A stretch of 64,000 nucleotides of DNA from CAYGUI01 sp964353115 (GTDB lineage: Bacteria; Pseudomonadota; Gammaproteobacteria; JAGOUU01). Positions 37,730-46,834 of this stretch are shown piece by piece (the stretch's first letter is position 1; the number at the start of each line of letters is the position of its first letter). The notes below the pieces were generated by a model. That model saw nothing but the letters and a program-made list of their open reading frames with translations. It made no database searches and was not told where the DNA came from. Position numbers and translations under genes: made by a program. The stretch lies in NCBI GenBank assembly GCA_964353115.1, contig CAYGUI010000001.1:21217-85216 (forward strand), in the 5' to 3' direction.

Positions 37730-38198
37730 TGACGTAATCATAAAATATTTTATTCTGTCATTCATATTAATTATTTTAGACAGAATTACTAAAAACCTGG
37801 CACAAAATTATTTATCGTTGCGTGAAAATTTTGTGATTATCCCAGGTTTTTTTAGCCTAACATTAGCTTTTAATAAAGGCGCTGCTTTCAGTTTACTTAG
37901 TAAATTTTCTGGTTGGCAGCGCTGGTTTTTAAGTTTTATATCTTTTTCCGTATCAATATTTATCTCCATTTGGCTTTATTTATTGCCAAAAAATTATAAA
38001 TTACGTGCAATAGCTTTAAGTTTTATTTTGGGTGGCGCGCTTGGTAATTTTTGGGATAGATTATTGTATGGTCAGGTAACAGATTTCTTATTATTTTATA
38101 TTAAAAATTATTACTGGCCAGCATTTAATATTGCTGATTCTTGTGTGTGTATTGGATCTGCTTTATTATTATTTGATTATATAAAACATGATGAGTAG
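37707..38198 (+). CDS. lspA: lipoprotein signal peptidase
   Basis: Inner-membrane aspartyl protease (SPase II) that cleaves prolipoproteins. About 163 aa with four hydrophobic helices. The catalytic Asps are in [15 protein letters not shown] and [11 protein letters not shown]; the [10 protein letters not shown] motif is typical. The start is ambiguous: GTG at 37707 is used, TTG at 37695 or 37722 are alternatives, all overlapping the end of ileS. One substrate in the window would be the LptE lipoprotein. Confidence 0.94.
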   Translation: MRKGNLRSDVIIKYFILSFILIILDRITKNLAQNYLSLRENFVIIPGFFSLTLAFNKGAAFSLLSKFSGWQRWFLSFISFSVSIFISIWLYLLPKNYKLRAIALSFILGGALGNFWDRLLYGQVTDFLLFYIKNYYWPAFNIADSCVCIGSALLLFDYIKHDE

Positions 38199-38249
38199 AA
38201 GTAAAAATTTATAAATTTCGTGATGTTGTGAATAAATAAGGAGGTAAAA

Positions 38250-38921
38250 ATGCCAAAAGGAATTGCTAAAATTATCAATGATAATCAATTTATTTTTTCT
38301 TTGTTATTTTATAGTTTAAGTGCCGGAACTATATTATTTATTAATAGGTTGTTAGGGCTTTCTTCTGAAACTAATATCGGTGTAACAACTTTTATAGTTG
38401 CTCTTTGTACCGGGATTATTGCAGTTTCAGCTAGGGTTGAAACTCAAGGTAGTAATGTTGCTGAATTGGATAAAAAATTCAAAAAAAGATTAAATCCTAA
38501 AAATTCGGCTTTAACAACATGCGGTAATCCTACTGAACAATATAAGGTTCCTTTATTAGAGCAAGTTGTAATTACTAAATCTCTTCGTCTAGATCAAATA
38601 GTATTTTTTGATGCAATAACAAAGGGTAATGGTCTAGCAGGTATTAACTATTTTCTTTCAACGCCAGGAGTTCCTGCCGATGAAATAATAGATTTCTTGA
38701 TTCATATAACCAATTATTGTTGTCGAGAATCTCAAAAAATAGAAGGAATAGAGCACCTCACTCCGCCGCTACAAATACAAGATGGTGAGACATCTGATAG
38801 TGATTCATCAACTTCTTCAATTCCTTCAGTTGTAAGAAGTTGTATTGAAGATGTAATTTCTTTGTCTTCTTCTGATGAAGACAATTTTAGAGTAGTAAGC
38901 GAAGGTCCAGATCATCCATAA
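38250..38921 (+). CDS. two-TM protein with acidic Ser-rich tail and a SUMO-interaction-like motif; candidate effector
   Basis: Not recognised. The 223-aa protein has two N-terminal membrane segments (about 14-36 and 43-62), a mixed middle domain, and an acidic Ser-rich tail (178-211). In the tail, VISL (202-205) is followed by SSSDED, a textbook SUMO-interacting motif (two hydrophobics, any, hydrophobic, then Ser/acidic residues that CK2 can phosphorylate). A near-perfect ribosome binding site (AAGGAGGT) precedes the ATG. It lies between lspA and a second orphan gene, and lacks bacterial homology that I can recognise. Membrane effector is inference. Confidence 0.72.
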   Translation: MPKGIAKIINDNQFIFSLLFYSLSAGTILFINRLLGLSSETNIGVTTFIVALCTGIIAVSARVETQGSNVAELDKKFKKRLNPKNSALTTCGNPTEQYKVPLLEQVVITKSLRLDQIVFFDAITKGNGLAGINYFLSTPGVPADEIIDFLIHITNYCCRESQKIEGIEHLTPPLQIQDGETSDSDSSTSSIPSVVRSCIEDVISLSSSDEDNFRVVSEGPDHP

Positions 38922-38946
38922 AAATAAGCCCAATTTTAAAACTTAG

Positions 38947-38975
38947 TTGACTAGCGAGATATTGGTTGTTATTAT
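38947..38975 (+). promoter_or_regulatory. near-consensus sigma70 promoter for the coiled-coil orphan
   Basis: TTGACT (38947-38952), exactly 17 bp, TATTAT (38970-38975). The start would be near 38982, 24 bp before the ATG at 39006. It uses the same -35 and spacing as the promoter at 17237. Confidence 0.6.
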
Positions 38976-39005
38976 TAACCCTTTATTTAAATAGAAGGTA
39001 TTCTT

Positions 39006-39446
39006 ATGCAATCAGTAAACATAGAAGAAAAATCAGTAAACATAGATGAAGCTGTTAGTGTTATGGGAATCATGATGTGTAGGCATGAACTGAGAATTAT
39101 TGAGCTAGAAAAATCAAATGCTTTAAAAGATCAACAAATATTAGGCTTAGAAGAGCGCGTCAAAATGTACTCATTGATTTTATCTTTAGTTACTAAAGAA
39201 ATTGAGAGTATAAAAGAGCAAGATAAATCTATGAGAAGAAGTTTTGTATCATTACTTTCACGGGTCGATGGTGTTATAGCGCGTTTAGATCAACAAAGTG
39301 CGCAACAAGATAGTCCATCAGCAGCGGCTTTTGTACCGGCTTCTTTACATAGCCAAGCTCCAGATCTAAGCAGTTTAGACAATTTAGGTGATTTATTTGT
39401 AACTAGTGTAACTAGTGTAACTAGACCTAATACACCGACTGCATAA
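39006..39446 (+). CDS. coiled-coil protein of unknown function; candidate effector
   Basis: Not recognised. The 146-aa product starts with a repeated SVNIEEK/SVNIDEA pair, has a likely coiled coil (about 28-95, heptads with Leu/Ile/Val) and a disordered tail. The tail ends in TSVTSVT, encoded by three 9-bp direct repeats (39399-39425, gtaactagt). No signal peptide or membrane helix. It has its own promoter and an AGAAGGT ribosome binding site. It ends 1 bp before the convergent rlmH stop. Confidence 0.7.
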   Translation: MQSVNIEEKSVNIDEAVSVMGIMMCRHELRIIELEKSNALKDQQILGLEERVKMYSLILSLVTKEIESIKEQDKSMRRSFVSLLSRVDGVIARLDQQSAQQDSPSAAAFVPASLHSQAPDLSSLDNLGDLFVTSVTSVTRPNTPTA

Positions 39447-39447
39447 T

Positions 39448-39918
39448 TTACTTATGATAAGGATGCCTAGTTAGTACCGACCATGCCCTATATAATTGCT
39501 CAGTTACAACAACTCGTGCGAGCATATGGGGCAAAGTTAGGCGTGAAAGGCTCCAAGCGAAGTGGCTTTGGGAAATAAACTTTCGACTTAGTCCATCAGG
39601 ACCACCGATTAAAAAACAAATATGCTTGTTATAATTGCCCCACAGCTTAATTTTAGTAGAAAGCTCTTCAGTACTTAAATTAGTCCCATCTATTGCCAAA
39701 GATACAATAAGCTTATCAGGCCCTAATTTTTCCAAATACTTAGAAATAGCATGCTCTTCTTGCTTGATGGCATCGAGGGGAGAGTAGTTTTGCGGACGTT
39801 TTCCAGGGTTAATCTCAACTAAATTAATATCCCATGGAGTACGTTTTAAATATGTGTTAACACCAGAATTAATCCAATCCGGCATTTTATTGCCAACTGA
39901 AATCAGGTGAATTTTCAT
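39448..39918 (-). CDS. rlmH: 23S rRNA pseudouridine-1915 N3-methyltransferase
   Basis: SPOUT methyltransferase acting on 70S ribosomes, 156 aa. MKIHLISVGNKMPDWINSG and the SAM-knot segment FLIGGPDGLSRKF, with the end RVVVTEQLYRAWSVLTRHPYHK, are diagnostic. It follows rsfS as in most gammaproteobacteria. Confidence 0.97.
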   Translation of the reverse strand: MKIHLISVGNKMPDWINSGVNTYLKRTPWDINLVEINPGKRPQNYSPLDAIKQEEHAISKYLEKLGPDKLIVSLAIDGTNLSTEELSTKIKLWGNYNKHICFLIGGPDGLSRKFISQSHFAWSLSRLTLPHMLARVVVTEQLYRAWSVLTRHPYHK

Positions 39919-39930
39919 ATTAATTTTAAA

Positions 39931-40281
39931 TTATTGAACTGCAGCTGCACCAACTATTTCTTGCGGAGCGCTATGCCACAATTTTTCTAGCTGATAATAA
40001 TCTCGAGTTTCTGGCTTCATGATATGAATAATGGCATCGCCAGCATCGATTAGAACCCATTCGCCTTCTGATAATCCTTCATAAGCATTAACGTCAAAAC
40101 CTTTTTGCTTAAGATCGGAAATTAGCGATTTAGCTATAGCTATCACATGTCGATCAGACGTGCCGGAGCATACTATCATGCAGTCTGTTAACGTGCTGAT
40201 TTCATTGATATTTATAACAGTTATATTTTGAGCTTTAATATCTTCGAGTGAAGAGATAATGTTATTATTTAAATTATTCAT
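39931..40281 (-). CDS. rsfS: ribosomal silencing factor RsfS
   Basis: Binds L14 and blocks subunit joining when nutrients are low. The 116-aa protein has the family motifs CTGTSDRHV-like (VCSGTSDRHVIAIAKSL), GEWVLIDAGDAIIHIM and RDYYQLEKLW. It lies between nadD and rlmH. Confidence 0.96.
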   Translation of the reverse strand: MNNLNNNIISSLEDIKAQNITVININEISTLTDCMIVCSGTSDRHVIAIAKSLISDLKQKGFDVNAYEGLSEGEWVLIDAGDAIIHIMKPETRDYYQLEKLWHSAPQEIVGAAAVQ

Positions 40282-40284
40282 CTA

Positions 40285-40929
40285 TTAAGAGTATAACCTA
40301 TTTTTTAGAATATAGTCAAAGATTAGATCCGGAATTAAAAACTGCGCTGACTTTCCTTGGCAGAATAATTCGCGAATTTGTGTTGCCGAAACTTCCAGTT
40401 TTTGTGCATTTTTTAAAATATAAATAGAGCCAGCAGGACTGCTTTTTAGATCCAAAATATTATCAGTTTTATGTAAATTGTATAAGTCATTAATGTCCTT
40501 ATTATCAATTTCAAATGAAAAATTAGGACGTGGTGCAATGATTATATGGCACAATTTTATAATCTCTTGCCACTTATGCCATTTGTTAAATTGCAAAAAA
40601 GAATCCATTCCAATAACGATCGCGATAGGCTGCTCATTTCCAAGCTCTTCACGCATTTGTTTTAGAGTATCGATGGTATATGATGGCCCCTCGCGTTTAA
40701 GTTCGCGCAGATCAATCTTAAGTTTTGGACATATTTTTGTTGCAATCTCAAGCATTTCTATACGTTTTTCAATGCTTGTATCAGGAGCTGGGCGATGAGG
40801 AGGAACTTTGGCTGGCATTAAAAATATTTCATCAAGCTCAAGCTCATCAGTGACACTTAGGCTTAAACGTAAGTGGCCGTTGTGAATTGGATCAAATGTT
40901 CCGCCAAAAATTGTTAATAAATTCATCAT
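40285..40929 (-). CDS. nadD: nicotinate-mononucleotide adenylyltransferase
   Basis: NAD biosynthesis; adenylates NaMN. FGGTFDPIHNGHLRLS is the nucleotidyltransferase motif at the N-terminus and VSATQIRELF the C-terminal one. The start ATG at 40929 (or 40926) overlaps the holA stop as ATGATGA; longer starts within holA are unlikely. About 214 aa. Confidence 0.96.
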   Translation of the reverse strand: MMNLLTIFGGTFDPIHNGHLRLSLSVTDELELDEIFLMPAKVPPHRPAPDTSIEKRIEMLEIATKICPKLKIDLRELKREGPSYTIDTLKQMREELGNEQPIAIVIGMDSFLQFNKWHKWQEIIKLCHIIIAPRPNFSFEIDNKDINDLYNLHKTDNILDLKSSPAGSIYILKNAQKLEVSATQIRELFCQGKSAQFLIPDLIFDYILKNRLYS

Positions 40930-41888
40930 TTTAATGTAATGTTTGAGATGACCCAACGTTCAAATTCAACAAAGGCAGAATCGGAAAGATCATAATTCTT
41001 TATTATTTTTTCTAAATTATACCTATCTCTTAGCATAGCAAATAGAGATTTTAGCTGCCATTTATTGACAGCGGCGGAATAATTTTTTGTTTTATAGGCA
41101 GGTATTTTAAGGGTTTTAAAAATATCTACAAGCTTTTTATTTTGCTCTAACAAGTTTTTTATTTTAGCTAAGGCGCGAATATCTTCAGTAATAGCCCAAA
41201 GTGGGAGGTTTACAGCAATATTAGATTTTTTAAGATTATTTAATATTTGAGCAGTGGCCTTAATATTTTTATTTACAAAGTTATCAGATAAATCAAAAAT
41301 ATTATAATTAGCATTATCAGATAATATATTTTTTAATAAAGATATATTAATTTTAGTATTACTATCATAAATAAAACTTAATTTTTTTAATTCTTGATCA
41401 GTATTTAATAAATTACCCTGATTTTTGTTAACAAATAATTCAAAAGCATCTTGCTCAAAATTCAATCCATATTGGCTAATTCTTTTTTTAAGCCAAGGCA
41501 AATATTGGTAAGATCTTATTTCATATACGGGAATATTTTTTATACAAGAATTATTTAAAATAGCCTTGTTTTTAATTAATTCGTTATAAGAAAAAATTAT
41601 AAAAACATCAGGATTATTTTGTGCGGCATTTATTATTTCGAGTAATTTAGTAACAAAGTTAGCATCTATTTTTTGTAAAATTAAGCAATCGATAATTTTT
41701 TTATCGCTAAAAATAGATTGGCTTAATAATTCTTGCTCAAAATAACCAAAATCAAAATCTTTATCGATAAATAATAAATTGTATTCACTGAAGCCTTGCT
41801 TTTTAGCATTGTTTTTTAGTTCAGTACGAAGATCAGATCTTAATAAGCTTTCAGAGCCGTGTATAAAAAAAATATTATTGCTGCTCAT
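40926..41888 (-). CDS. holA: DNA polymerase III delta subunit
   Basis: Clamp-loader wrench, 320 aa. The sequence is divergent and Lys/Asn/Ile-rich, but FFIHGSESLLRSDLRTEL, the Walker-like N-terminal domain and its place between lptE and nadD identify HolA. It overlaps nadD by 4 bp and lptE by 14 bp. Confidence 0.92.
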   Translation of the reverse strand: MSSNNIFFIHGSESLLRSDLRTELKNNAKKQGFSEYNLLFIDKDFDFGYFEQELLSQSIFSDKKIIDCLILQKIDANFVTKLLEIINAAQNNPDVFIIFSYNELIKNKAILNNSCIKNIPVYEIRSYQYLPWLKKRISQYGLNFEQDAFELFVNKNQGNLLNTDQELKKLSFIYDSNTKINISLLKNILSDNANYNIFDLSDNFVNKNIKATAQILNNLKKSNIAVNLPLWAITEDIRALAKIKNLLEQNKKLVDIFKTLKIPAYKTKNYSAAVNKWQLKSLFAMLRDRYNLEKIIKNYDLSDSAFVEFERWVISNITLK

Positions 41889-42396
41889 TGTATACAGTAA
41901 TCTTTGTGATTCGGCTTATTTTTTTAAGTATTTCTCTAATAGCTTGCTGTTGCATTTCTTCTTTTAAAACACGCTCTTCGTTGTCATTGTCTAATATTGT
42001 ATTAGGATCGGATGCAAAAGTGCGGGTAATAGTAATAACTTGCGAATGGTTTAAAACTTCATCTTTTGGATTTAATAATTCAAATTTTATTGAATAAGTA
42101 AGTTTATACTGATTTATAACGCTTGAACTATTGGTCGTGAAAGTTTCTTTATTGAATTTTTCGTCAGTTATTTTTAAGGTATATAATTTATCGTTTTTGT
42201 TATTAATGTAAACATTTATTTTATATTCTGAAAATTTATCCTTAAGTTTTGTTGTAAAAATACTATTTTCTAAGTTTTCAGAGGTTTCTAGATTTAAATT
42301 ATATAACTCCTGTGGAATATAAATTTTGCCACGCAAATGAAATCCGCAGGAGGATAAAAGCATCATTAAAATTATTGTGATATTAAATTTAATCAT
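41875..42396 (-). CDS. lptE: LPS-assembly lipoprotein LptE
   Basis: Outer-membrane plug of the LptDE translocon. The 173-aa precursor has a lipoprotein signal peptide with lipobox LLSSC (Cys at about 17) then GFHLRGK, the family signature. It follows leuS with a 4-bp overlap and implies a lipopolysaccharide outer membrane. Confidence 0.94.
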   Translation of the reverse strand: MIKFNITIILMMLLSSCGFHLRGKIYIPQELYNLNLETSENLENSIFTTKLKDKFSEYKINVYINNKNDKLYTLKITDEKFNKETFTTNSSSVINQYKLTYSIKFELLNPKDEVLNHSQVITITRTFASDPNTILDNDNEERVLKEEMQQQAIREILKKISRITKITVYNEQQ

Positions 42397-44756
42397 ATTG
42401 CTACAATGTTAACTAATTTATTAGGTACAACAATAATTTTTTTAATACTCTTATTATCTATAAATTTTTGTATATTATCGTCAGCCAAAGCTATTTTTTC
42501 GATAGATGCATTATCTAAGTTATTATCAACAGAAATTTTAGCGCGCACTTTGCCATTTACTTGCACAACTATTTCAACACTACTTTGCACCAAAGCTTTT
42601 TCATCGATGATTGGCCATGGAGTATCAACAATAATTTTATCTTTTCCTAAAATTTGCCACATATAATGACAAATATGCGGAGTTATCGGCGATAAAATTA
42701 GTATTATTATCTCAAGAGCCTCGCGTATAACAGCTAAATCTTGTTGATTATTATCATCAATATTAAATTTGCTTATATTATTTAATAACTCCATGCATCC
42801 TGCTATAGCGGTATTAAAAGTATGACGAGTTTGCATGTCATAAGTTGCTTTTTTAAGCATGCTGTGTGTTTTAAAGCGTAAATCTTTTTGCTTTTGGTTT
42901 AAATTATTAATATCTAAAGCAGCGATATTTTTATCAAATAAAGTTGTATAAACCAAATTCCATAAGCGCTTTAAAAATTTATAACAGCCATCAACGCCAG
43001 CATCATTCCACTCCAATGATAATTCAGGAGGCGCTGCGAACATTGAAAATAAGCGGGCGGTGTCGGCACCATAAGTGTCGATTAGCTCTTTTGGATCAAC
43101 AACATTGCCTTTTGATTTTGACATTTTAACGCCGTCTTTTAGCACCATGCCTTGCGTTAATAAATTAGTAAAAGGCTCATTGCTAGAAACTAAACCTTCA
43201 TCACGCATAACTTTATGGTAAAAACGTGCATATAGTAAGTGCATTACGGCATGTTCAATACCGCCAATATATTGATCAACTGGTAGCCAATAATTTGCTT
43301 CTTTATTTAGCATTTGGTTATTTTCAGTTGGGCATGTATAGCGCGCATAATACCAAGATGATTGCACAAAGGTATCAAACGTATCTGTTTCACGTTTTGC
43401 ATCTTTGCCACATTCAGGACATTTTGCATTATAAAATTCCGGCATGTGTTTTAGCGGCGAATCAGCACCAGTAAATTCAACATTTTCTGGTAATACAACC
43501 GGTAAATCTTTATCAGGAACAGTAACTGGGCCGCAAGAATCGCAGTAAATAATTGGAATTGGGGTTCCCCAATAACGTTGGCGTGAAACTCCCCAATCAC
43601 GTAAGCGATATTTGGTTTGAGCTCTACCATGGTTATTTTTTTCAAGTTTATTAATAATATCTTCAGGATCAAATAACTCTGCTTCTTTAATAACAATGTT
43701 ATATTTTTTAGCAAATTCTTGATCGCGTTCATCAATGCTTGGCACGCCCATAACAGCGCCAGTTCCATATTCAGATATGACATAATTACAAATCCAAATT
43801 GGAACTTCTTCACCAGAAATAGGATTAATTGCTACAAGTCCAGTATTTATCCCTAGTTTTTCCATTTTGGCAATTGCTTCTTCAGCAACAGGAACATGCT
43901 GGCAATCTTCGCAAAATTTTTGTATTTCACTATTTTTTTCGGCTAATCCTTTAGCAATCTTATGATTAGCAGATAAAGCAATAAAATTTACTGCCATTAG
44001 AGTATCGGCACGAGTAGTATAAGTTTCGATTATCTCATCGCTATTTTTAATATTAAAAAATACGTCAGCGCCAGATGATTTGCCAATCCAATTGCGCTGC
44101 ATAGTTTTAACTGGATCTGGCCAGCCTGGCAGATGATCTAGTTCTTGCAATAATTCATCAGCATAAGCTGTAATTTTAAAAAACCATTGGGTAACTTCGC
44201 GACGCTCAATTAGAGCTCCAGAGCGCCAGCCACGGCCATTAACAACTTGTTCATTAGCAAGAACAGTATTATCTACAGGATCCCAGTTAACTATAGATTT
44301 ATTTTGATAAGCTAATCCTTTTTTTACCATGCGGGTAAATAACCACTGCTCCCAGTGATAATAATTTTTATCGCAAGTAGCAAATTCTCGTGACCAATCA
44401 AACGCCATGCCCATTGATTTAAAACTTGCTCTCATATGGTCAATATTGGCATAAGTCCATTTTGCGGGAGCTACTTTATTCTTAATTGCTGCGTTTTCTG
44501 CTGGCAGACCGAAAGCATCCCAACCAATTGGATGTAGAACATTTTTCCCCAGCATGCGTTTGGTGCGCGCCATAACATCACTTAGTGTGTAGTTACGTAC
44601 GTGTCCCATGTGCAAATTACCGCTAGGATAAGGAAGCATGGATAAGCAATAATATTTTTCTTTTTGATTATCTTGCGAAACATTAAAAGTTTGATTTTCT
44701 TCCCAAAATTTTTGGGCATTTCTTTCTACGACGTGGTGGTTATATTGCTGATCCAT
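42393..44756 (-). CDS. leuS: leucyl-tRNA synthetase with shortened editing domain
   Basis: Class I synthetase, 787 aa against about 860 in E. coli. HIGH is HMGH (NLHMGHVRNYTLSD) and KMSKS is in DGVKMSKSKGN. The CP1 editing domain retains TTRADTLM and the Asp-bearing MGVPSIDERDQEF. About 30 residues spanning the region that holds SGEFNGLDHEAA in E. coli are missing between EFAKKY and YRLRDWG. Zinc-like CPECGKDAKRETDTFDTF is present. Aminoacylation should be intact; editing accuracy may be altered. Confidence 0.97.
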   Translation of the reverse strand: MDQQYNHHVVERNAQKFWEENQTFNVSQDNQKEKYYCLSMLPYPSGNLHMGHVRNYTLSDVMARTKRMLGKNVLHPIGWDAFGLPAENAAIKNKVAPAKWTYANIDHMRASFKSMGMAFDWSREFATCDKNYYHWEQWLFTRMVKKGLAYQNKSIVNWDPVDNTVLANEQVVNGRGWRSGALIERREVTQWFFKITAYADELLQELDHLPGWPDPVKTMQRNWIGKSSGADVFFNIKNSDEIIETYTTRADTLMAVNFIALSANHKIAKGLAEKNSEIQKFCEDCQHVPVAEEAIAKMEKLGINTGLVAINPISGEEVPIWICNYVISEYGTGAVMGVPSIDERDQEFAKKYNIVIKEAELFDPEDIINKLEKNNHGRAQTKYRLRDWGVSRQRYWGTPIPIIYCDSCGPVTVPDKDLPVVLPENVEFTGADSPLKHMPEFYNAKCPECGKDAKRETDTFDTFVQSSWYYARYTCPTENNQMLNKEANYWLPVDQYIGGIEHAVMHLLYARFYHKVMRDEGLVSSNEPFTNLLTQGMVLKDGVKMSKSKGNVVDPKELIDTYGADTARLFSMFAAPPELSLEWNDAGVDGCYKFLKRLWNLVYTTLFDKNIAALDINNLNQKQKDLRFKTHSMLKKATYDMQTRHTFNTAIAGCMELLNNISKFNIDDNNQQDLAVIREALEIIILILSPITPHICHYMWQILGKDKIIVDTPWPIIDEKALVQSSVEIVVQVNGKVRAKISVDNNLDNASIEKIALADDNIQKFIDNKSIKKIIVVPNKLVNIVAI

Positions 44757-44792
44757 AAAATAATTTAATAGTTAAATACAATTAAATTTTCA

Positions 44793-44801
44793 ATTATATC
44801 A
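44793..44801 (-). promoter_or_regulatory. extended -10 promoter of the leuS cluster
   Basis: On the minus strand TGATATAAT is an extended -10 (TGnTATAAT) about 37 bp upstream of the leuS ATG. No good -35 is seen, which extended -10 promoters tolerate. Confidence 0.4.
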
Positions 44802-44893
44802 TTTGTTTTTCCAACTGGCGAACTATAACAATCTATACTATATTTAACATGTAGGTCACTAACAAAGTATTAATTTTATACGGGGTAAGCAGT

Positions 44894-46150
44894 ATGAATT
44901 TTCCTCATGGCAATGGTAGTTCTTCAGAGATATCTTCAAGTGTATTTACATATCCGTTCGAAAAAACTATAAAAGCAATTTCAAATATAATTGCGAGACG
45001 AAAGCTATTATCTAGTATTTTTCGTTTATTAGCTGTAGCTGCATCAATAGCAGTGTCTATTTATGTGCCACAAATACCAGCAGTATCAATTTATTTAATA
45101 GGTTTTATTTCTGCGGGGATTGGTGTTACTGGTGCTGGAGCGATAGCAATTGGCTCGGTTGGTATGGCTATAATTTTGACTGGTATATCTATCGCAATTA
45201 CCAAAAAATTCTTTCAGTATTATCATAAAAGACGTTATGGTTTTTCTAACCCAGAGCATCGTTTAACTAATCGTGATATAGAAAAAATTAGAAAAAGATA
45301 TCCTGAATTATCCGAAACCCAAATAGATGTAAAAATTGATGAAATTCGTAAAAAGATCCATCATTTGTCAGTACAAATTCGCAAATATAAATCTGAAGAG
45401 CGTCATAGTGACGCCAAAGCTCTTAAATATATTTTAAATAGATTAAAAACTGGTGACCTAGAAACATATGATAATTATTACCGTACTGAAAATTTTAAAC
45501 GAGCTATAAAGAAATCGAACCTTAGAAAAAAATTAGAAGAATTAGTAAAAAAATATCCAGAATTAGCTGTTAAATACGAAGAATTATTAAAAGAAACAGC
45601 AGATATTGATGAAGTATATGAAATGAATTACGAAGAAATTAGCGCAGAAATTTCAGCCCTAGATTCACCTGATTATGGCAGTAGGGTAGGCTCAGGATCT
45701 TCACAAAGAAAACCATTGCCACTTCCACCAAGGCCTTTACCAAATCCAGCTCCAAATTCAAGATCTACACCGCCATCGTTGCCGACTTTTCCTGGTCCGA
45801 GATCTAAGGCTGGTCCACAAAGAAAATTACCAAAATTTCAAGCAGCAGCTGCTAATCTATCTGGCCCAGCACCTGATCCGGAAATAGAGTTGTTACCGCC
45901 GCCGCCGACTTTTATGCGGCATAGCAAAGAGCAGGAATTAGCATCTTTAAAAGCATCTACTTTTCAAGTAGGAAAAGAGTCGGTCGATGATGGAAAAGAT
46001 CATGTTATAGAAGATGCTAAAAGGATGCTACTAATGTGGCCGCGTTATAAAGAACTATCTAACTCACATGATCCTCATAGAATTGCTGCGGCTCTTGCGC
46101 TAGAATTAGAAGGTCAAATTAAAAAATCTAAAAAAATACCACAACCATGA
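44894..46150 (+). CDS. membrane protein with Pro-rich tail, YEEI and PxxP motifs, coupled to phoP; candidate effector
   Basis: Not recognised. The 418-aa protein has a bilobed hydrophobic region (about 38-58 and 62-104), as in vacuole-membrane proteins of intracellular bacteria. A charged helical segment follows, with two related YPEL motifs (RKRYPELSETQ at about 134, KKYPELAVKYEE at about 220). Then comes EMNYEEI with Y246, matching the Src-SH2 site pYEEI and the ESIYEEI-type sites of tyrosine-phosphorylated effectors. The proline-rich stretch 272-306 starts RKPLPLPPRPLP, an SH3-type PxxP. The stop overlaps the phoP-like ATG as ATGA. A weak -10 (TATACT, 44834-44839) precedes it. Effector role is inference. 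Confidence 0.75.
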   Translation: MNFPHGNGSSSEISSSVFTYPFEKTIKAISNIIARRKLLSSIFRLLAVAASIAVSIYVPQIPAVSIYLIGFISAGIGVTGAGAIAIGSVGMAIILTGISIAITKKFFQYYHKRRYGFSNPEHRLTNRDIEKIRKRYPELSETQIDVKIDEIRKKIHHLSVQIRKYKSEERHSDAKALKYILNRLKTGDLETYDNYYRTENFKRAIKKSNLRKKLEELVKKYPELAVKYEELLKETADIDEVYEMNYEEISAEISALDSPDYGSRVGSGSSQRKPLPLPPRPLPNPAPNSRSTPPSLPTFPGPRSKAGPQRKLPKFQAAAANLSGPAPDPEIELLPPPPTFMRHSKEQELASLKASTFQVGKESVDDGKDHVIEDAKRMLLMWPRYKELSNSHDPHRIAAALALELEGQIKKSKKIPQP

Positions 46151-46824
46151 AAATTCTAATAGTCGAAGACGAAGATACCATACGCCAGCAGCTAACCGAT
46201 TTTTTTACTGAGCAAAAATTTGTAGTTGATGCGCGGGCAAATGCTGAAGAGGGTTTTTATATGGCGCAAGAGTTTGAATATGATGCTCTTATTGTCGATT
46301 TAAATTTGCCAAAAATGCAAGGTATAGATTTAATTAAAAAAATTCGTAAAAACGACAAAAAATATCCGGTTTTAGTATTAACTGCTCGTGATTTGTGGCA
46401 AAACAAAGTTGAAGTCTTAGATGCTGGCGCTGATGACTATGTAACCAAGCCATTTCATATGGAAGAAATTTTAGCGCGCGTAAATGCTTTAATTCGTCGT
46501 GATAAAAATTTAAAAAATAAGTCATTAAAGGCTGAAGGTATAGAATTTGACTTAGAGCGTCATAAGCTAATAGTTGATAATAAAGATGTAGCTTTGACAG
46601 CCTTGGAATTTAAAATTTTAAGATATTTGATGTTAAATTCAGAAAAAGTTATATCACGTAATACTTTGCTTGATTATATTTATCCCGATGGTGATTATAA
46701 AGAAAGTAATGTCTTAGACGTGTGTATTAGCAGATTACGTTCAAAGTTAGATCCAACAGGAGAGCGCAAAATAATTGAAACTATTAGAGGGGCGGGATAT
46801 CGTTTTAATGCGCCTTTAATTTGA
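46147..46824 (+). CDS. phoP: OmpR-family response regulator, PhoP-like
   Basis: The 225-aa protein has a receiver domain (phospho-acceptor D51, acidic pair E7-D8, K in YVTKPF) and a winged-helix output domain (VLDVCISRLRSKLDPTGE...IRGAGYRF). The stretch LVLTARDLWQNKVEVLDAGA is especially close to PhoP. It is followed 10 bp later by its kinase. In Legionella and Coxiella, a related system (PmrAB) drives effector genes, so regulation of the orphan genes is plausible but not shown: no clear PmrA-type box was found before them. Confidence 0.92.
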   Translation: MKILIVEDEDTIRQQLTDFFTEQKFVVDARANAEEGFYMAQEFEYDALIVDLNLPKMQGIDLIKKIRKNDKKYPVLVLTARDLWQNKVEVLDAGADDYVTKPFHMEEILARVNALIRRDKNLKNKSLKAEGIEFDLERHKLIVDNKDVALTALEFKILRYLMLNSEKVISRNTLLDYIYPDGDYKESNVLDVCISRLRSKLDPTGERKIIETIRGAGYRFNAPLI

Positions 46825-46834
46825 TAATAAATAT

